From: Bifidobacterium aemilianum
GTDB lineage: Bacteria; Actinomycetota; Actinomycetes; Actinomycetales; Bifidobacteriaceae
NCBI RefSeq assembly: GCF_003315635.1
Contig: NZ_PDCG01000004.1
Location: forward strand, 62,001-126,000
Direction: 5' to 3'
Length of the DNA stretch: 64,000 nucleotides
A program made the translations under genes and the position numbers. The notes below the pieces were generated by a model. That model did no database searches. It saw nothing but the letters and a program-made list of their open reading frames with translations, and was not told the origin of the DNA. Position 1 is the stretch's first letter. Every line of letters begins with the position of its first letter. Below are positions 9,754 to 19,405 of this stretch, one piece after another.

Positions 9754-10818
9754 ATGAAAGCAGCAATCTTCAAACAAGCGGGTCAGGTCATCTGCGAGGA
9801 AGTGCCCAAGCCGACCCCCAGCAACCCCGACGAACTGGTCATGCGTGTGGTCCGCGCCTGTGTTTGCGGATCCGACCTGTGGTGGTACCGTGGAATCAGC
9901 CCGCGCAAATCCAACACATCCACAGGCCACGAGGCCATCGGAGTCGTGGATCAGGTAGGCCAGAGCGTCACATCCGTCAAACCCGGAGATTTCATCATCG
10001 TCCCCTTTGCATACTCCTGCGGGGTCTGCCCGGTATGCAAGGCCGGCTTCGAGGCAACCTGCCCCAGGGGAGGCTTCTTCGACAGCGGCGAGCGGGGGCT
10101 GGGAGCCCAGGCCGAATTCATGCGTGTACCCAAGGCGGACGGGACTGTTGTAGTCATACCTGGCGGAATCGAACGGGCACGGAGCTTCTCCGACGACATG
10201 CTGGCAGACCTGCTGACCCTATCCGACGTGATGGCCACCGGATACCATGCGGCCGCCACCGCCGAGGTGAAAGCCGGTGACACCGTGGCCGTGGTGGGCG
10301 ACGGAGCCGTGGGCCTGTGTGGGGTCATATCCGCCAAGCTGCGTGGGGCCAGCCGCATCATAGCCCTGTCCAGGCATGAGGACCGCCAGGCCCTGGCCCG
10401 CGAGTTCGGCGCCACCGACATCGTTGCGGAACGCGACCAGGCAGCCGTAGACAGGGTCAAGGAGCTGACTGATGGCTGGGGTGTGGATGCCGTGCTGGAG
10501 TGCGTGGGGTCCAAGCAGTCCACCAGCACCGCCCTGAACATCGCCCGCAACGGGGCAGTCATCGGTCGGGTAGGCGTCCCCCATGACGAGCAGGTGGACC
10601 CAGAAGCCATGTTCTACCGGAACCTAGGCTTGCGCGGCGGTCCGGCCTCAGTGCGGACCTGGGACCGGCAGATCCTTCTTCAGGCGGTTTTGGATGGCTC
10701 GATCAACCCAGGGCGCGTCTTCACTGACACGTACGACCTGGACCACATTGCCGAGGCCTACCAGGCCATGGACCAGCGCACCAGCGTCAAGTCCCTGCTG
10801 AAGGTCTCGGAAGTCTGA
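9754..10818 (+). CDS. Zinc-binding alcohol dehydrogenase (MDR family)
   Basis: A medium-chain dehydrogenase of 354 residues. Motifs: catalytic zinc ligands in ACVCGSD and GHEAIGVV, structural zinc cysteines in CGVCPVCKAGFEATC, and the nucleotide site VAVVGDGAVGLCGV. It probably oxidises or reduces an alcohol or polyol with NAD(P). The frame begins with GTG at 9745, nine bases before this ATG; MKAAIF is the usual family start, but neither has a strong ribosome binding site. Control by the divergent LysR protein is inferred from position. Confidence 0.93.
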   Translation: MKAAIFKQAGQVICEEVPKPTPSNPDELVMRVVRACVCGSDLWWYRGISPRKSNTSTGHEAIGVVDQVGQSVTSVKPGDFIIVPFAYSCGVCPVCKAGFEATCPRGGFFDSGERGLGAQAEFMRVPKADGTVVVIPGGIERARSFSDDMLADLLTLSDVMATGYHAAATAEVKAGDTVAVVGDGAVGLCGVISAKLRGASRIIALSRHEDRQALAREFGATDIVAERDQAAVDRVKELTDGWGVDAVLECVGSKQSTSTALNIARNGAVIGRVGVPHDEQVDPEAMFYRNLGLRGGPASVRTWDRQILLQAVLDGSINPGRVFTDTYDLDHIAEAYQAMDQRTSVKSLLKVSEV

Positions 10819-10932
10819 TAGGCCAGTCAGCAGTTCAATCCATGGCCTATGACCGGGAGCCATTTCAAACTATGAGAACTGTAGTGGGCACAACCCTTGA
10901 CGCCGATTGCACCGACAGGCAGCACGGCTATA

Positions 10933-11247
10933 TCAGGCAGTGAGTTTGATACCGACCAGCCCGACAATCAGCAGAGCCACAAAGAAACCGGTCTTCAAAG
11001 ACATGGGATCTTTGAAGAGCAGGACACCCGCCAGAATGCTGCCGACAGCGCCAATGCCGGTCCAGATGGGGTAGGCCAGACTCAGTTGAATATTCTTAGT
11101 CGCCATGCCAAGGAGCACAAAACTGAACAAGGAACAGACAATAGTCGCCAGCGTATAGCCAATATGGGCAAAGCCATCGCTCAGCTTCATGGTGGTGGAC
11201 CATACCACTTCAAACAACCCTGCCAGGAACAGATAAACCCAAGGCAT
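10933..11247 (-). CDS. Small multidrug resistance (SMR) family transporter, SugE/Gdx-like
   Basis: A 104-residue protein with four membrane helices. The conserved Glu is in LFEVVWSTTMK, and the motif YPIWTGIGAVGS resembles the SugE/Gdx subgroup, known for guanidinium export, more than EmrE. Upstream AAGG and GGAAGG boxes support the ATG at 11247 (MPWVYLF). A single SMR gene without an obvious partner suggests a homodimer. Substrate assignment is by subgroup resemblance only. Confidence 0.85.
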   Translation of the reverse strand: MPWVYLFLAGLFEVVWSTTMKLSDGFAHIGYTLATIVCSLFSFVLLGMATKNIQLSLAYPIWTGIGAVGSILAGVLLFKDPMSLKTGFFVALLIVGLVGIKLTA

Positions 11248-11281
11248 TATCCTTACCTTCCTTCCCTTTTGCGCGAACCAC

Positions 11282-11329
11282 AAAAAAAGGACCCACCCCC
11301 ATGTCTCTGCTCAGACCTAACGAGACATG
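11282..11329 (-). promoter_or_regulatory. Hairpin and T-tract between the permease and the SMR gene
   Basis: Read on the minus strand, CATGTCTC pairs with GAGACATG (8 bp, 14-base loop). After 11 bases comes a run of seven T residues. It may end the permease transcript or form part of the SMR leader. The gap between stem and T run is too long for a standard terminator. It does not match the guanidine riboswitch consensus sequences that I recall. Confidence 0.35.
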
Positions 11330-11448
11330 GCAATGAATCCTGGGCACCCGGTAGCGCCCTAACACAAAGCAACCATAGCGCAAACCCGCAGCGACCACAA
11401 CAGCCCCATCCAGAAAGCTTGGCAGGAATGCTGTCGAACCGGCGGCTC

Positions 11449-12987
<1,539 letters not shown>

Positions 12988-13005
12988 TTATGCTTACAAT
13001 AGCGT

Positions 13006-13024
13006 TTTGTTGGGAGCTAACAAA
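13006..13024. promoter_or_regulatory. Candidate LacI-family operator
   Basis: TTTGTT and AACAAA form an inverted repeat separated by seven bases, placed between the divergent permease and lacI-type genes. It overlaps the region just before the regulator's ribosome binding site, so it could mediate autoregulation and control of the permease. Confidence 0.4.
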
Positions 13025-13032
13025 GGGGTCTT

Positions 13033-14052
13033 ATGGTCGTTAAACAGCAACACCCCAGAGTAACCCTGCACGACGTGGCAAAGGCGGCCGGAGTTTCCCG
13101 GTCCACAGCTTCACGGGCACTGAACGGGTCTCCGCGCATCAGCAAGAGGACCACAGAACACGTCCGGCAGATCGCACAGAAACTGGGGTTCGTAGCCAAC
13201 GCACAGGGACGGGCACTGGCCATGGGGCACTCGGAGACCATAGCCATACTGGTTACCGAGCCCCTGGATGAGTTCCTGTCGGACCCTACGTACGGAACCT
13301 TCCTGCGTGGGATTTCCGAGGAACTCTCCCAATCCTCCTACCTGCCGATCCTCATGCAGGCCTCCACCCAATCGGAGCGGATTCGTGTCCAGCGGCATTT
13401 GGAACGCCATATTGTCGACGCGGTCATTGACATATCGCCCTATATTGGTACGGACCTGCTTGATGTGATGGCGAAGATACACATGCCCGCCGTACTCTGC
13501 GGCCAGCTGGGATACAACCCCTACGGGGGAATCTTCTCCAACGTGTACTCCGATGATGTTGAAGGCGCGGCCCTGGCTGCCCGGGCCATGTGGGAACGCG
13601 GCAGAAGGAATGTGCTGGCGATTATGGGGCCGGCCATAAACCCAGCCGTTCCCGACCGACTCAAGGGTTACAGAAGCGTATATGGCAGGGATCTGCCCGA
13701 TGAGCGCATCATCTACACCGGCTGGGACGAGTCGTCTGGCTTCAACGCCATCAATCAACTGCTTGACGAAGGACTGACCATCGATGGCGTGCTCGCCGCC
13801 TCCGACCGCATCGCTGTCGGGGTCATGGCCGCCTTGTCCGCCCGCGACATAAGCGTTCCCGACGCCGTATCCGTCATCGGCTACGACGACCATCCGCTGG
13901 CCGCTCAATCCCACCCACCCCTGACCACTGTCCACCAGCCTCTCATGGAGGAGGGCCGCCAGGCCGCCGAACTAGCCCTGGCCAGCACCACCGGAGCACC
14001 CCCAACCACCAAGATCCTCCACATGTCCTTGGTCCGCCGCGCCTCCCTGTAG
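13033..14052 (+). CDS. LacI-family transcriptional regulator
   Basis: A 339-residue regulator. The N-terminal helix-turn-helix and hinge are classic: VTLHDVAKAAGVSRSTASRA, then the RALAMGHSETIAILV transition. A periplasmic-binding-like sensor domain follows, ending with GYDDHPLAAQSHPPLTTVHQP. AAGGGG precedes the ATG. It probably represses the divergent APC permease in response to a small ligand, which is inference from position. A strong terminator follows at 14181. Confidence 0.94.
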   Translation: MVVKQQHPRVTLHDVAKAAGVSRSTASRALNGSPRISKRTTEHVRQIAQKLGFVANAQGRALAMGHSETIAILVTEPLDEFLSDPTYGTFLRGISEELSQSSYLPILMQASTQSERIRVQRHLERHIVDAVIDISPYIGTDLLDVMAKIHMPAVLCGQLGYNPYGGIFSNVYSDDVEGAALAARAMWERGRRNVLAIMGPAINPAVPDRLKGYRSVYGRDLPDERIIYTGWDESSGFNAINQLLDEGLTIDGVLAASDRIAVGVMAALSARDISVPDAVSVIGYDDHPLAAQSHPPLTTVHQPLMEEGRQAAELALASTTGAPPTTKILHMSLVRRASL

Positions 14053-14180
14053 GCCCCACAGACTGTGCTCTGAGCTACGTAGACACCCATGATCACTTCA
14101 GTGTCTGCCCGCTGCCCAACCGAGTGCTTAGAACCGCCCAAGGATCAGTTGGAATCAGCGAATCCGTTTGCCCGGAAACG

Positions 14181-14224
14181 AAACGGTGAGCAACCACCAT
14201 ATGGGGGCTTGCTCACCGTTTTTC
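14181..14224 (+). terminator. Terminator of the LacI-type gene
   Basis: A 13-bp stem AAACGGTGAGCAA / TTGCTCACCGTTT runs directly into TTTCC, a strong intrinsic terminator for the plus-strand regulator gene. Confidence 0.88.
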
Positions 14225-14253
14225 CTAATGTGCGTATCAGTGTGCTTTCTAAC

Positions 14254-14283
14254 AAAGGGAGGGCACCTCAAAGGCACCCTCCC
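14254..14283 (-). terminator. Terminator of ddh
   Basis: On the minus strand GGGAGGGTGCCT pairs with AGGTGCCCTCCC (two wobble pairs, 3-base loop), followed by TTTGTT. It lies 23 bases after the ddh stop. Confidence 0.85.
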
Positions 14284-14305
14284 TACAATACCGACCGCTG
14301 AATGC

Positions 14306-15289
14306 TCAGAGGAAGTGGCTGCGCAGGTAGGCGCCATCGTGGGCCGAGAGATAGGCGGGGGCGATGTCAAAGACGGTCTTGCAACCGGACTGGCCTTCGG
14401 CGTTGAGCCGGGCCACGGCGCGGGCATAGGCCAGCAGGACCGAGGAGGTGAAGTCGGGGTTGGATTCCAGCTTCAGGGAGTACTCGATCAGGGCCTTGGT
14501 GCCGGAGGCCAGCTCGCCGGAGCGTAGGACGAAGCCGCCGTGGGGCAGGCCGGAGTGGTCGCGGTCCATCTCCTCCTGTGAGATGAACTCGACGGTGGAA
14601 TCGTACTCGTCGAAGTAGTTGGGCATGGTCACGATGGCCTGGGTGATGGCATCCCGGTCAGCGCCCTCCTCAGCCACCACGAAGACCTGGCGGGTGTGCT
14701 TCTGGCGGGTGGACAGGTCCGGATTCTCACCGTTTCGCACGGATTCGAGGGCCGACTCGACCGGAATGGTGTACTGACGGGCGTCAATCACCCCGTCGAT
14801 GCGGCGGACGGCGTCGGAATGCCCTTGGCTGACACCCTTGCCCCAGAAGGTGTAGTCCTTGCCCTGGGGGATGAAGCAGTTGCCCATGAGGCGGTTCAAG
14901 GAGAAGAGGCCTGGGTCCCAACCAGCGGAGATGATGGCGACCTTGCCGGCCTGGGTGGCGGCCTGGTCCACGTTCTGGAAGTGCTCGGGGATGCGGGCGT
15001 GGGTGTCGAAGGAGTCGATCACGTTGTAGCGGGCCGCATACTTGGGGGTCATCTCTGGCAGGTCGGTGGCCGAGCCGCCGCAGATGACCAGCACGTCGAT
15101 GTCCAGCGGATCGCCGGAAAGGAGATCGTCGGCGGAACGGACAGGGACGCCGGGCGTGGCGATGGTCAGCTGGGAGGGGTCACGCCTGGTGAAGACGCCC
15201 ACCAGTTCCATATCATCGTTCTGCTTGACGGCGGCCTCCGCGCCGCGCCCCAAATTACCGTAGCCGAGGATGCCTATCTTGGTAGCCAT
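14306..15289 (-). CDS. ddh: meso-Diaminopimelate dehydrogenase
   Basis: Catalyses the one-step NADPH-dependent route between tetrahydrodipicolinate and meso-diaminopimelate for lysine synthesis and, in some species, cell wall. The 327-residue length and motifs fit the family: Rossmann start IGILGYGNLGRGAE, VIDSFDTHARIPEHF, SAGWDPGLFSLNRL, and the FWGKGVSQGHSDAVRRI segment. The gene stands alone between terminators and a long upstream gap. The alternative four-step succinylase route genes are not in the window. Confidence 0.95.
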   Translation of the reverse strand: MATKIGILGYGNLGRGAEAAVKQNDDMELVGVFTRRDPSQLTIATPGVPVRSADDLLSGDPLDIDVLVICGGSATDLPEMTPKYAARYNVIDSFDTHARIPEHFQNVDQAATQAGKVAIISAGWDPGLFSLNRLMGNCFIPQGKDYTFWGKGVSQGHSDAVRRIDGVIDARQYTIPVESALESVRNGENPDLSTRQKHTRQVFVVAEEGADRDAITQAIVTMPNYFDEYDSTVEFISQEEMDRDHSGLPHGGFVLRSGELASGTKALIEYSLKLESNPDFTSSVLLAYARAVARLNAEGQSGCKTVFDIAPAYLSAHDGAYLRSHFL

Positions 15290-15724
15290 ATCTCTTCCCT
15301 TCTATCCAGTCCAGCGGGATTGAACATTCACCGGTCCCCGCTTGTGCTACTGAGTCTAGGAAGGCAATTATTTCCGCAAAGTCACGAATGGGTGTAGTCA
15401 AACACACATGAATGTGACTTATTTGTTAGCTGGCTACCTGGGCTCACAAGCGGGAAATGCCGCATAGACCACTGAGCCGGACATGCGGCGGAGAAGGCCG
15501 GGGGCTTGCCTGCCGCGACCTTGGCAGTGGCATGTGCACCTACAGCGGCAACGGATGGCACTGGAACACGGGAGAAACGGTCATCGGGACTCAAGGTGTA
15601 CGGTTCACCCACCATTCGAGGCTTCACCGAGCGCGCACTCATCCTGGGTGAGTTACACGAGGATCGGCAGCTCCCAAGCCCCCTTGCGGCCATACTCATA
15701 GGGCAGGCTCTATACAATTGAGAT
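15290..15724. other. Intergenic region upstream of ddh and glgE
   Basis: 435 bases separating the divergent ddh and glgE. No credible gene. A TATACA box at 15711-15716 is the best -10 candidate for glgE. Frames on both strands are short or overlap glgE in antisense. Confidence 0.5.
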
Positions 15725-17989
15725 ATGGAAGCCTCACACAGTCCACTAGCACCTAGCAACAATGACGCACAGCTGCCGGACCAACCACCGGCGCCTGCCG
15801 GAGGCACTGGCCAATCAGGGCTCGACCTTACACAGGCTTCTCGTTCGATTGTTGAAGCCACGAAGGACAGTGACCACACCAGCGCACCAGGACCCCGGCC
15901 ACAGGAGTTTGGAAGGGTGGCCATCCTTGGCTTAAGACCCAATCATGAGGGCGGTATCTTTCCGGCCCGTGTGGAGCTGGGAGAGGTCTTCAGGGTCAGT
16001 GCGCAGGTCCTCATGGAAGGCAGGCCGCAGGTGGGCGCCACGGCGGTCCTCTATGACCCGGCCGGGGGCAGGAGCCAGACCATACCCATGACCTGCACCA
16101 GCCCCGGTCTGGACTTGTGGGAGGCCAGACTGCAGGCAGGCCAGCACTCAGAGATCAGGCCTTGGGAAGTGGGCTTCGCAAGCCGGGTCATGCCACAGCT
16201 TGGCCAGTGGACCGTACAAATCGAAGGCTGGGAGGACAACTACCTGACCTGGCTCCATGACGCGCGAATCAAGGTTGAGGTCGGCGATGACCTTGAGAAC
16301 GCCCTGCGGTCAGGGGCCGAGCTCTGCGAGCGCTGGGTCGCGCAAGGCCAGGCAACGCAGGCCCAAAGCACCAGCACCAACCCGCTGACCCAAGCCGAGG
16401 TCACTCTGCTCAAGTCAGCCATCTGCACCCTGTCCGACGGCAGCTTGGCCCCCCAGGCCAGACTGGAAGGTGCCGACAACCCGCTCATCCGGCAGCTCCA
16501 CCAGAGCAAACCCCTGCGCGAAGGACTGAGCCTGAGCCGCCCGCTGGCCTTCAAGGTCGAACGCCCCAAGTCGTCCTTCGTCTCCTGGTATCAGTTCTTC
16601 CCCCGGTCCGAAGGGGCCCAGCGGAATCCTACCAGCGGTAGGATTGTACCCGGCACGCTCAGGAGTTCCATCTCCGGGCTGGAACGGGCGGCGGCCGAGG
16701 GATTCGACATGGTCTACCTGCCACCCATCTTCCCCATCGGCATCAGTCATCGTAAGGGCAAGGACAACAGCCTGACCGCCGGGCCCGAAGACCCTGGCTC
16801 CCCCTTCGCCATCGGTTCCCAACTTGGCGGCCACGACACCGTGGACCCGGCCCTGGGAACCATGGAGGACTTCAAGGTCCTGTGCGCCAAAGCCCATGAG
16901 CTGGGTCTGGAGATTGCCCTGGACTTCGCCCTCCAGTGCTCCCCCGACCACCCCTGGGTCAGGGAGCATCCCAACTGGTTCCACCACAAGCCGGACGGGT
17001 CCATCGCCTTCGCGGAGAACCCGCCCAAGAAGTACCAGGACATCTACCCCATCGACTTCGAGGCGGACATGCCTGGCATCGAGCGGGAGGTCGAGAGGAT
17101 TCTTGAGCTGTGGATCGAGGCCGGAGTCACGGCTTTTCGGGTCGACAACCCCCACACCAAGCCGGTGCGCTTCTGGCAGGAGGTGATTGCCCACACCCAG
17201 TCCCGGCACCCGGAAGTCCTCTTCCTGGCCGAGGCCTTCACCCGTCCGGCCTTGGTGCGTGCCCTGTCTCTGGCTGGCTTCACCCAGACCCACTGCTACT
17301 TTCCCTGGCGCAACAGCAAGGCCGAGCTGGAGGAATACCTGGTCACGACCAACAGTGATGAGGCCTACTACCAGCACAACAGCTTCTGGCCCACCACGCC
17401 CGACATCCTGACCGCCTACCTGCGCGACAACGGGGTGGCAGGCCATGCGGTCCGGGCAGTCCTGGCAGCCTTGGGTTCGCCATCCTGGGGCATCTACAAC
17501 GGCTACGAGCTCATCGAGAACCAGCAAAAAGCAGGGTCCGAGGAGCAGGCCGACAATGAGAAGTACGAGATCAAGGTCCGGGACTGGGGCCAGACCGGCC
17601 GGTATGGCATTGCCGACCTGTTGACCTCCCTCAACACGATCCGCCGGGAACACCCGGCCTGTGGGAGCTACCACAACCTGTCCATCCTGGAGAGCGACGA
17701 TCCGAACATCCTGGCCTTCGCCCGCCACACACCGGCTGAGCTGACCCCAAGCGGCAGGGCAGACACCCTGATTGTGCTGGTCAACCTGGATGGCAGGCAG
17801 GCCCACCAGGCCACCGTCAACCTTGAGGCGGCGGGCCTTCCCGGAGAGGGGCCCTTCGCGCTAAGGGACGAACTGACCGGTCAGGTCCAGGAATGGGAAG
17901 CCCGGCAGGCGGTCTCCCTGGATCCATGGTCCAGAGTCGCATGGGTTCTGAGCGTCGTCCACGAGTCTGATGGGCCGGCGGCTCGGTAG
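15725..17989 (+). CDS. glgE: Alpha-1,4-glucan:maltose-1-phosphate maltosyltransferase
   Basis: Transfers maltosyl units from maltose-1-phosphate to alpha-1,4-glucans, the last step of the trehalose-to-glucan GlgE pathway. Of 754 residues, the first 60 are a low-complexity extension. The family part starts at FGRVAILGLRP, then a beta domain and a GH13 barrel. The nucleophile Asp is about residue 474 (AFRVDNPHTKP) and the acid/base Glu about 503 (LAEAFTRP). The SWYQFFPRSEG motif is typical. No strong ribosome binding site precedes the ATG and a TATACA box ends only eight bases upstream, so the mRNA may be leaderless. Partners GlgB and TreS/Pep2 are not in the window. Confidence 0.95.
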   Translation: MEASHSPLAPSNNDAQLPDQPPAPAGGTGQSGLDLTQASRSIVEATKDSDHTSAPGPRPQEFGRVAILGLRPNHEGGIFPARVELGEVFRVSAQVLMEGRPQVGATAVLYDPAGGRSQTIPMTCTSPGLDLWEARLQAGQHSEIRPWEVGFASRVMPQLGQWTVQIEGWEDNYLTWLHDARIKVEVGDDLENALRSGAELCERWVAQGQATQAQSTSTNPLTQAEVTLLKSAICTLSDGSLAPQARLEGADNPLIRQLHQSKPLREGLSLSRPLAFKVERPKSSFVSWYQFFPRSEGAQRNPTSGRIVPGTLRSSISGLERAAAEGFDMVYLPPIFPIGISHRKGKDNSLTAGPEDPGSPFAIGSQLGGHDTVDPALGTMEDFKVLCAKAHELGLEIALDFALQCSPDHPWVREHPNWFHHKPDGSIAFAENPPKKYQDIYPIDFEADMPGIEREVERILELWIEAGVTAFRVDNPHTKPVRFWQEVIAHTQSRHPEVLFLAEAFTRPALVRALSLAGFTQTHCYFPWRNSKAELEEYLVTTNSDEAYYQHNSFWPTTPDILTAYLRDNGVAGHAVRAVLAALGSPSWGIYNGYELIENQQKAGSEEQADNEKYEIKVRDWGQTGRYGIADLLTSLNTIRREHPACGSYHNLSILESDDPNILAFARHTPAELTPSGRADTLIVLVNLDGRQAHQATVNLEAAGLPGEGPFALRDELTGQVQEWEARQAVSLDPWSRVAWVLSVVHESDGPAAR

Positions 17990-18042
17990 GCCGCAGAGTA
18001 GAGTGGATACGGTAGCAATCAACCTTTCACAAGGAGACTGAT

Positions 18043-18537
18043 ATGGCAGAAACATTCAATGTCGTCGTCGAGATTCCCCGCGGATCCAAGAACAAGTACG
18101 AGGTGGACCACGAGACCGGCCGCGTCTTCCTGGACCGGACCCTCTTCACCGCCATGGGCTACCCGGATGACTACGGCTACATCGATGGCACCCTGGGCGA
18201 GGACGGCGACCCGCTGGACGCCCTGGTCATGATCCCCAATTCGGTCTTCCCCGGCTGCGTGGTCGAGTGCCGCGCTGTTGGCCTCTATCACATGGTCGAC
18301 GAGGCCGGTGGGGACGACAAGGTCCTGTGCGTGCCCGCCGACGTGCGCTTCGACGACATCAAGGATGTAGATGATGTCTCCGAGTACCACAAGGCCGAAA
18401 TCAAGCACTTCTTCGAGCAGTACAAGGCCTTGGAGCCCGGCAAGGAGGTCATGCCCGGCGACTACTGGACCAACGCCGAGAAGGCCGAAGCCGAAATCGT
18501 GGCCGCCCGCCAGCGCCTGGCCGACAGCGAGCAGTGA
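18043..18537 (+). CDS. ppa: Inorganic pyrophosphatase
   Basis: Cytoplasmic family I pyrophosphatase of 164 residues that hydrolyses PPi and so drives biosynthetic reactions. Metal-binding Asp residues are in YGYIDGTLGEDGDPLDALV, and substrate-binding residues in EIPRGSKNKYEVD. AAGGAG is well placed before the ATG. A large terminator hairpin follows. Confidence 0.97.
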   Translation: MAETFNVVVEIPRGSKNKYEVDHETGRVFLDRTLFTAMGYPDDYGYIDGTLGEDGDPLDALVMIPNSVFPGCVVECRAVGLYHMVDEAGGDDKVLCVPADVRFDDIKDVDDVSEYHKAEIKHFFEQYKALEPGKEVMPGDYWTNAEKAEAEIVAARQRLADSEQ

Positions 18538-18610
18538 CTGGGGCCGGAACCCAGCAGGCTCTGGCCTGACGAGCCAGCAAGTTACCTGCCATGCTCGCAT
18601 CCAGAGTCAT

Positions 18611-18666
18611 AAAGTCCGCCCCCGGTTTCCATGCTCAACACGGCATGAATGCTGGGGGCGGGCTTT
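18611..18666 (+). terminator. Terminator of ppa
   Basis: The AAAGTCCGCCCCC and GGGGGCGGGCTTT arms pair with one wobble, with an inner CATGC/GCATG stem. The hairpin ends in CTTTGCT. Confidence 0.85.
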
Positions 18667-18672
18667 GCTATA

Positions 18673-18813
18673 GTCGGTTCAGTAATTGAACGACATGCGA
18701 ACGGCATTCGCTAGGAATTCAAAGCTGGTGCAGTTGGTCAGCAGTTCTATGTCGGTATCCACCAGGCGTAGGCGGTAACCCCGTCGAGGCCCATCCCGTG
18801 GGGAACCGATGGG
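18673..18813 (+). promoter_or_regulatory. Structured leader of mntP
   Basis: Hairpin 1 at 18673-18694 (GTC, bulged G, GTTCA / TGAAC, GAC). CTGGTG at 18725 can pair with CACCAG at 18761. Near the start, CCCATC at 18790-18795 pairs with GATGGG at 18808-18813, which would cover the GGGA used as ribosome binding site. CCCC at 18779-18782 with GGGG at 18800-18803 is a competing pairing. The yybP-ykoY manganese riboswitch landmarks I remember are not present. Confidence 0.4.
18695..18778 (+). CDS. Possible leader ORF (27 aa) upstream of mntP
   Basis: The ATG at 18695 lies immediately after hairpin 1. The 27-codon frame ends in four consecutive Arg codons (CGT AGG CGG preceded by AGG) and TAA. There is no clear ribosome binding site. 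It ends 45 bases before mntP. It could be a regulatory upstream ORF or chance. Confidence 0.25.
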   Translation: MRTAFARNSKLVQLVSSSMSVSTRRRR

Positions 18814-18823
18814 ATGAACCCTT

Positions 18824-19405
18824 GTGTACCACCGTATGATCATAGAAATACTGCTTATCTCCCTGTCCGTATCCATGGATGCCTTCGCCGTAGCCATCGG
18901 CAAGGGGCTCACCGTCAAGCGGGTCAGGGCCCAGGATGCCCTCAAGACCGCCATCTGGTTCGGCGGACTCCAGGCCCTCTTTCCCCTCCTGGGCTTCTTT
19001 CTGGCCAGCCGTTTCAACCAATACCTGGACCAGGTCGACCACTGGATCATCTTCATTCTGCTGGCCCTGATCGGCGGCAATATGATTCGTGAGGCCTTCG
19101 GGGAGGACCAGGAGAATCTCAAGGAAACTGCCAAGTTCGACTGGCGGCACATGCTGCCCCTGGCCGTGGCCTGCAGCATCGACGCCTTCGCCATCGGGGT
19201 CAGCCTGGCCTTCATGGACGTCAACGTCATCTTCGCCATCGCCACCATCGGTCTGGTGACAGGCGTCCTTTCAGCGGCTGGACTCTACATGGGGCGGTTT
19301 GTAGGCGCCCGTTGGCAGACACCCGCACAGATCGCCGGCGGCCTGATGCTCATATTCATCGGCCTGAAGGTGCTGCTGGAGCACCTGGGCTTCATCGCCT
19401 GGTAA
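18824..19405 (+). CDS. mntP: Manganese efflux pump MntP
   Basis: A 193-residue membrane exporter with six hydrophobic helices arranged as two related halves. Each half carries the family motif: SVSMDAFAVAIGKG and CSIDAFAIGVSLAF, with the conserved Asp residues that coordinate Mn(II). Start choice is uncertain: GTG at 18824 has GGGA nine bases upstream; ATG at 18836 gives the more usual MIIEILLIS but has no ribosome binding site. The gene ends one base before the stop of the convergent membrane protein gene. Confidence 0.92.
   Translation: MYHRMIIEILLISLSVSMDAFAVAIGKGLTVKRVRAQDALKTAIWFGGLQALFPLLGFFLASRFNQYLDQVDHWIIFILLALIGGNMIREAFGEDQENLKETAKFDWRHMLPLAVACSIDAFAIGVSLAFMDVNVIFAIATIGLVTGVLSAAGLYMGRFVGARWQTPAQIAGGLMLIFIGLKVLLEHLGFIAW

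Noticed and set aside
15382..15942. A 186-codon minus-strand frame upstream of glgE
   Set aside because: Overlaps the glgE start region in antisense, has no ribosome binding site and no recognisable domain.
18673..18823. yybP-ykoY manganese riboswitch before mntP
   Set aside because: Expected by gene context, but the 5' GGGGAGUA-type and 3' conserved segments I recall are not found. Left as an unassigned leader.
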